Source: Chitinophagaceae bacterium (GTDB taxonomy: Bacteria > Bacteroidota > Bacteroidia > Chitinophagales > Chitinophagaceae). Taken from it: 64,000 nucleotides of DNA. A program made the translations under genes and the position numbers. The stretch is from assembly GCA_024643655.1 (NCBI GenBank), contig JAHEMM010000002.1:56768-120767 (forward strand). Direction: 5' to 3'. The notes under the pieces are model-generated. The model saw only the letters and a list, made by a program, of their open reading frames with translations, searched no databases and was not told where the DNA came from. Positions 61,748-64,000 of the stretch are shown one piece after another (position 1 is the stretch's first letter; the number at the start of each line of letters is the position of its first letter).

Positions 61748-63475
61748 TTACCGCTGAAAAAAGACTTTGCTGATTTTTCCGCTTTCAATAATATATATGG
61801 CAGTTGCATAAATTGGTTTTTTACCAGGATCAAAAAAGACTTCTTCCTGATCGATTACCATATTGCCCTGCACAATGCGGTTCAATAGATTACAATGTAA
61901 TCCTGGAGTATTTGTTAGAAATTGATACTCATCCCGCATTTGCTTTTTCCCTTTCATTTGTAGTTTATCAGGAAATTGATATATTTCTACATCCTCTGCA
62001 TATGGCTCTAAAAATGCTTCCAGGTTATGTGCATTATAAGCATTGAGTTGTTGCTGAGCCAATGTAGCCGGATCGTTTTTTATAAATGAAGAGGGCTTAA
62101 AGGGTACGCCTTTATTAATTACATACTCTACAGTCTTCCAATTGGCAATGTCATCCAATGGATTTTTAGTAAGCAATACCATATTGGCTAATTTTCCTTT
62201 TACAATACTTCCCCATTCTTTCTCTTGCCCTACCATTTTAGCACCGTTGATAGTGGAAGCTTCAAGCAATTGCCAGTTGGTCATGCCAGCTTGTTGCATG
62301 GCTTTTAATTCTTCAAAATAAGAACCGGCATGTTGTGTGCCGATATTTCCTGCATCAGTACCGGTAGCGATGGTAACGCCACCTTCATTTAAGATTTTAA
62401 AATTGGCATACATAGTAGCCAGTTCTTTTTTATCTTTTTCTTTTTGTGCAGGCGAAGCTATTACATTAATATACTTAGCAGCAATGGCTGTATCTGGTTT
62501 AGGATACTCAAGTATTGTAGAAACCGTTGTAGGACTAGAAATATTTAATTCGTCGTTAGAAAAGTGATAAACCCCTCCTAATGATTTGTTGTAATTTCCA
62601 GCTACAACTAATGTTGGACAAAGAACAGTTTTATTTTTCTTTAGTAGTTGTACAAAATCATTCGTGATGAGTTCATCATCGACGCTATGTACAAGGAAAT
62701 CAGCACCAGCCTCAATTGACAACTGCGCAGTGATTAGTTGCGTTGCATGTACTGCTACTCTTAAATTATATTTATGCGCTTCATCTATTGCCGCTTTTAC
62801 CAAAGGCAAATTCTTTCTTGCTCCTTTTTCCAGATCTTTATCCAAAACAATATACCATATCTTAATAAAATCTGTACGAAGAGGTAGCTGATCTCTTACG
62901 GATTGACGAACACCTTCTTCCGTTTGCATGAATGCGAATGGCGCTTCATTACCTAAGTTTTTATACGGCTCAGGAATATATGTGGTGAGCAATGGCCCAG
63001 TCATTCGAATCAATGGTGCATAGGTTTTAGTTAGGAATGAATCTCGCTGCGAAAGAAAATTGAAAGAAGCGCCTACATCAATTACTGAAGTGATTCCAAT
63101 GCTGCAATATCGACGCAGAAAGTCTTCCATATTATTATGCACCCAAGCCAATTCTTTTTCATGCGACTGATATTTTCTCAAATCAATTACATCCGGTCGG
63201 GCATACATACCTCCACTTTGAAAGAAATGAACATGAGCATCAGTAAGACCGGGCATTAGATATTTGCCGGATCCATCAATTACAACAGTACCATCGGGTA
63301 GTTTGAATTTAATATCTTTTGCAACAGTTACAATTTTTCCATCAAGGGCTAATACAGTTTGACCTGTTAATAGTTTTTTATTTTCTACATCAAGAACATT
63401 AACATTTTTAATTAGTACTTGTGCAGTGAGGGATTGAACCATAGTGAAACTGATAAGGAAAAGTAGCAGGCGCAT
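61748..63475 (-). CDS. Secreted amidohydrolase with NTF2-like C-terminal domain
   Basis: A 575-residue metal-dependent hydrolase. Signal peptide 1-18 (end LTAQ); amidohydrolase barrel with HVHFF metal ligands after LMPGLTDA (about 78-84), AVHATQ and LVHSVDD in mid barrel and Asp in ATGTDAGN (about 375). Residues about 455-575 form a SnoaL/NTF2-like domain (QQLNAYNAHNLEAFLEPYAEDVEIY), an uncommon addition. Imidazolonepropionase-like, prolidase-like or related activity is possible; the substrate is not known. It should act in the periplasm or outside. Confidence 0.85.
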   Translation of the reverse strand: MRLLLFLISFTMVQSLTAQVLIKNVNVLDVENKKLLTGQTVLALDGKIVTVAKDIKFKLPDGTVVIDGSGKYLMPGLTDAHVHFFQSGGMYARPDVIDLRKYQSHEKELAWVHNNMEDFLRRYCSIGITSVIDVGASFNFLSQRDSFLTKTYAPLIRMTGPLLTTYIPEPYKNLGNEAPFAFMQTEEGVRQSVRDQLPLRTDFIKIWYIVLDKDLEKGARKNLPLVKAAIDEAHKYNLRVAVHATQLITAQLSIEAGADFLVHSVDDELITNDFVQLLKKNKTVLCPTLVVAGNYNKSLGGVYHFSNDELNISSPTTVSTILEYPKPDTAIAAKYINVIASPAQKEKDKKELATMYANFKILNEGGVTIATGTDAGNIGTQHAGSYFEELKAMQQAGMTNWQLLEASTINGAKMVGQEKEWGSIVKGKLANMVLLTKNPLDDIANWKTVEYVINKGVPFKPSSFIKNDPATLAQQQLNAYNAHNLEAFLEPYAEDVEIYQFPDKLQMKGKKQMRDEYQFLTNTPGLHCNLLNRIVQGNMVIDQEEVFFDPGKKPIYATAIYIIESGKISKVFFQR

Positions 63476-63554
63476 AATCTTTATATTTTTTTGGAATGGC
63501 TAGGAATTTCTATTTGTGAAATTGTTCAAAATCTTCGAAAAATATCGTACACAT

Positions 63555-64000
63555 TTAGTTGTCAATTAAACGTCGATGATAATTGATTTGTCCCAGATGA
63601 TAGTTTAAATGACCTGATAGATGTAATAAAAAAAGCTCATAAGTAATTGGTTCGCCAAAGACTTGCAAAGGATATTCATTCTCTAACATATCAATTGACA
63701 TACTTTCAAGGGATTGTTGAACAATAGAATCAACTTCTTCGATATTTCTAATTAAGACATCTCTTGAAATACTTTTTGAAGCAAACTCTTCTGGCCTATT
63801 TCTTATATAGCCTGTTTTACCGATAGTAGCACCAATAAAACTATTAAGGTTTCCAATCAGATGTAAACACAGATTACCTGCAGAGTTAGAAATTCCAACT
63901 TTTGTCTCCCATAAATTCGATTCGCTTTTATACAAAGTCAACTCTTCCTTAAGCTTATTTAAATCTCGGGAAAAGAGTAGTTGTAAGCTTTTAATAACCA
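63555..64000 (-). CDS. DinB-like protein, cut by the window edge
   Basis: The frame stays open to the right edge, giving at least 148 residues: it reads VIKSLQLLFSRDLNKL at the edge and continues into a four-helix-bundle sequence with HLIGNLNSFIGA, then LSGHLNYHLGQINYHRR near the C-terminus. The His pattern is that of the DinB/DUF1572 superfamily, whose members bind metal and may act on thiols. The codon at the edge shows only its last two bases (TG), which fits an ATG or GTG start one base beyond the window. The family is likely; function unknown. Confidence 0.75.
   Translation of the reverse strand, partial: VIKSLQLLFSRDLNKLKEELTLYKSESNLWETKVGISNSAGNLCLHLIGNLNSFIGATIGKTGYIRNRPEEFASKSISRDVLIRNIEEVDSIVQQSLESMSIDMLENEYPLQVFGEPITYELFLLHLSGHLNYHLGQINYHRRLIDN

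Overview
The window is AT-rich chromosomal DNA from a member of the Bacteroidota, most likely the Chitinophagaceae or a close relative (inference). The signs are Bacteroidota-type promoters (-7 box TAnnTTTG, sometimes with a TTTG or TTG -33 box), a type IX secretion sorting domain on a secreted subtilisin, TonB/RND/TolC envelope genes, LytTR-type two-component regulation, bacillithiol genes and weak ribosome binding sites. I saw no rRNA, tRNA, CRISPR array, insertion sequence, prophage or plasmid signal. Gene density is high, and many convergent gene pairs have almost no gap.

Layout. 1-3.6 kb: the start of smc (cut by the window edge), several small unknown genes, a cyclase-like DUF3095 protein and a 51-residue lysine-rich protein. 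3.7-8.7 kb: a LytS/LytR-type pair, an intradiol-dioxygenase-like lipoprotein, yggS and an acyl-CoA dehydrogenase. 8.9-12.6 kb: cytochrome c maturation (ccmE with a Cys in place of His, ccmF) and a DUF4294 protein. 12.6-19.8 kb: bshB1, a fatty-acid desaturase, a ureohydrolase, a small membrane protein overlapping an unusual radical SAM gene, and two abutting transporters. 20-22.8 kb: a DUF2846-like protein, a TonB-like protein and folC. 22.8-26.2 kb: a minus-strand run fbp, ABC ATPase, FKBP, YfiT-type bacillithiol transferase, Nudix. 26.3-31.4 kb: aspartate kinase, an L,D-transpeptidase fused to a TonB C-terminal domain, hpd, purK. 31.5-37.7 kb: an RND efflux operon followed by purE. 37.7-42.5 kb: a lipoprotein, a caspase-like/outer-membrane-barrel fusion and bshC.

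42.6-57.5 kb is the most interesting part. Four enzyme families that together make a complete trans-4-hydroxy-L-proline degradation route (proline-racemase-type epimerase, FAD amino-acid dehydrogenase, DHDPS-type deaminase, semialdehyde dehydrogenase) flank other genes. In their midst lies a tight plus-strand five-gene cluster at 48936-56562: GabT-like aminotransferase, nitrilase-family amidase, a very large Orn/Lys/Arg-type decarboxylase, an ATP-grasp ligase and a C45-type self-processing acyltransferase. This looks like a dedicated amine or amide pathway whose product I cannot name, and it is my best candidate for an undescribed system. The window closes with a T9SS-exported subtilisin, a secreted amidohydrolase with an NTF2-like tail and a DinB-like gene cut by the right edge.

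Connections. Three bacillithiol genes (bshB1, a YfiT-type transferase, bshC) lie in separate places, so the cell probably makes this thiol, given bshA elsewhere. purK and purE are separated by the efflux operon. Several gene starts were set by promoter position or by family N-termini rather than by the longest open frame.
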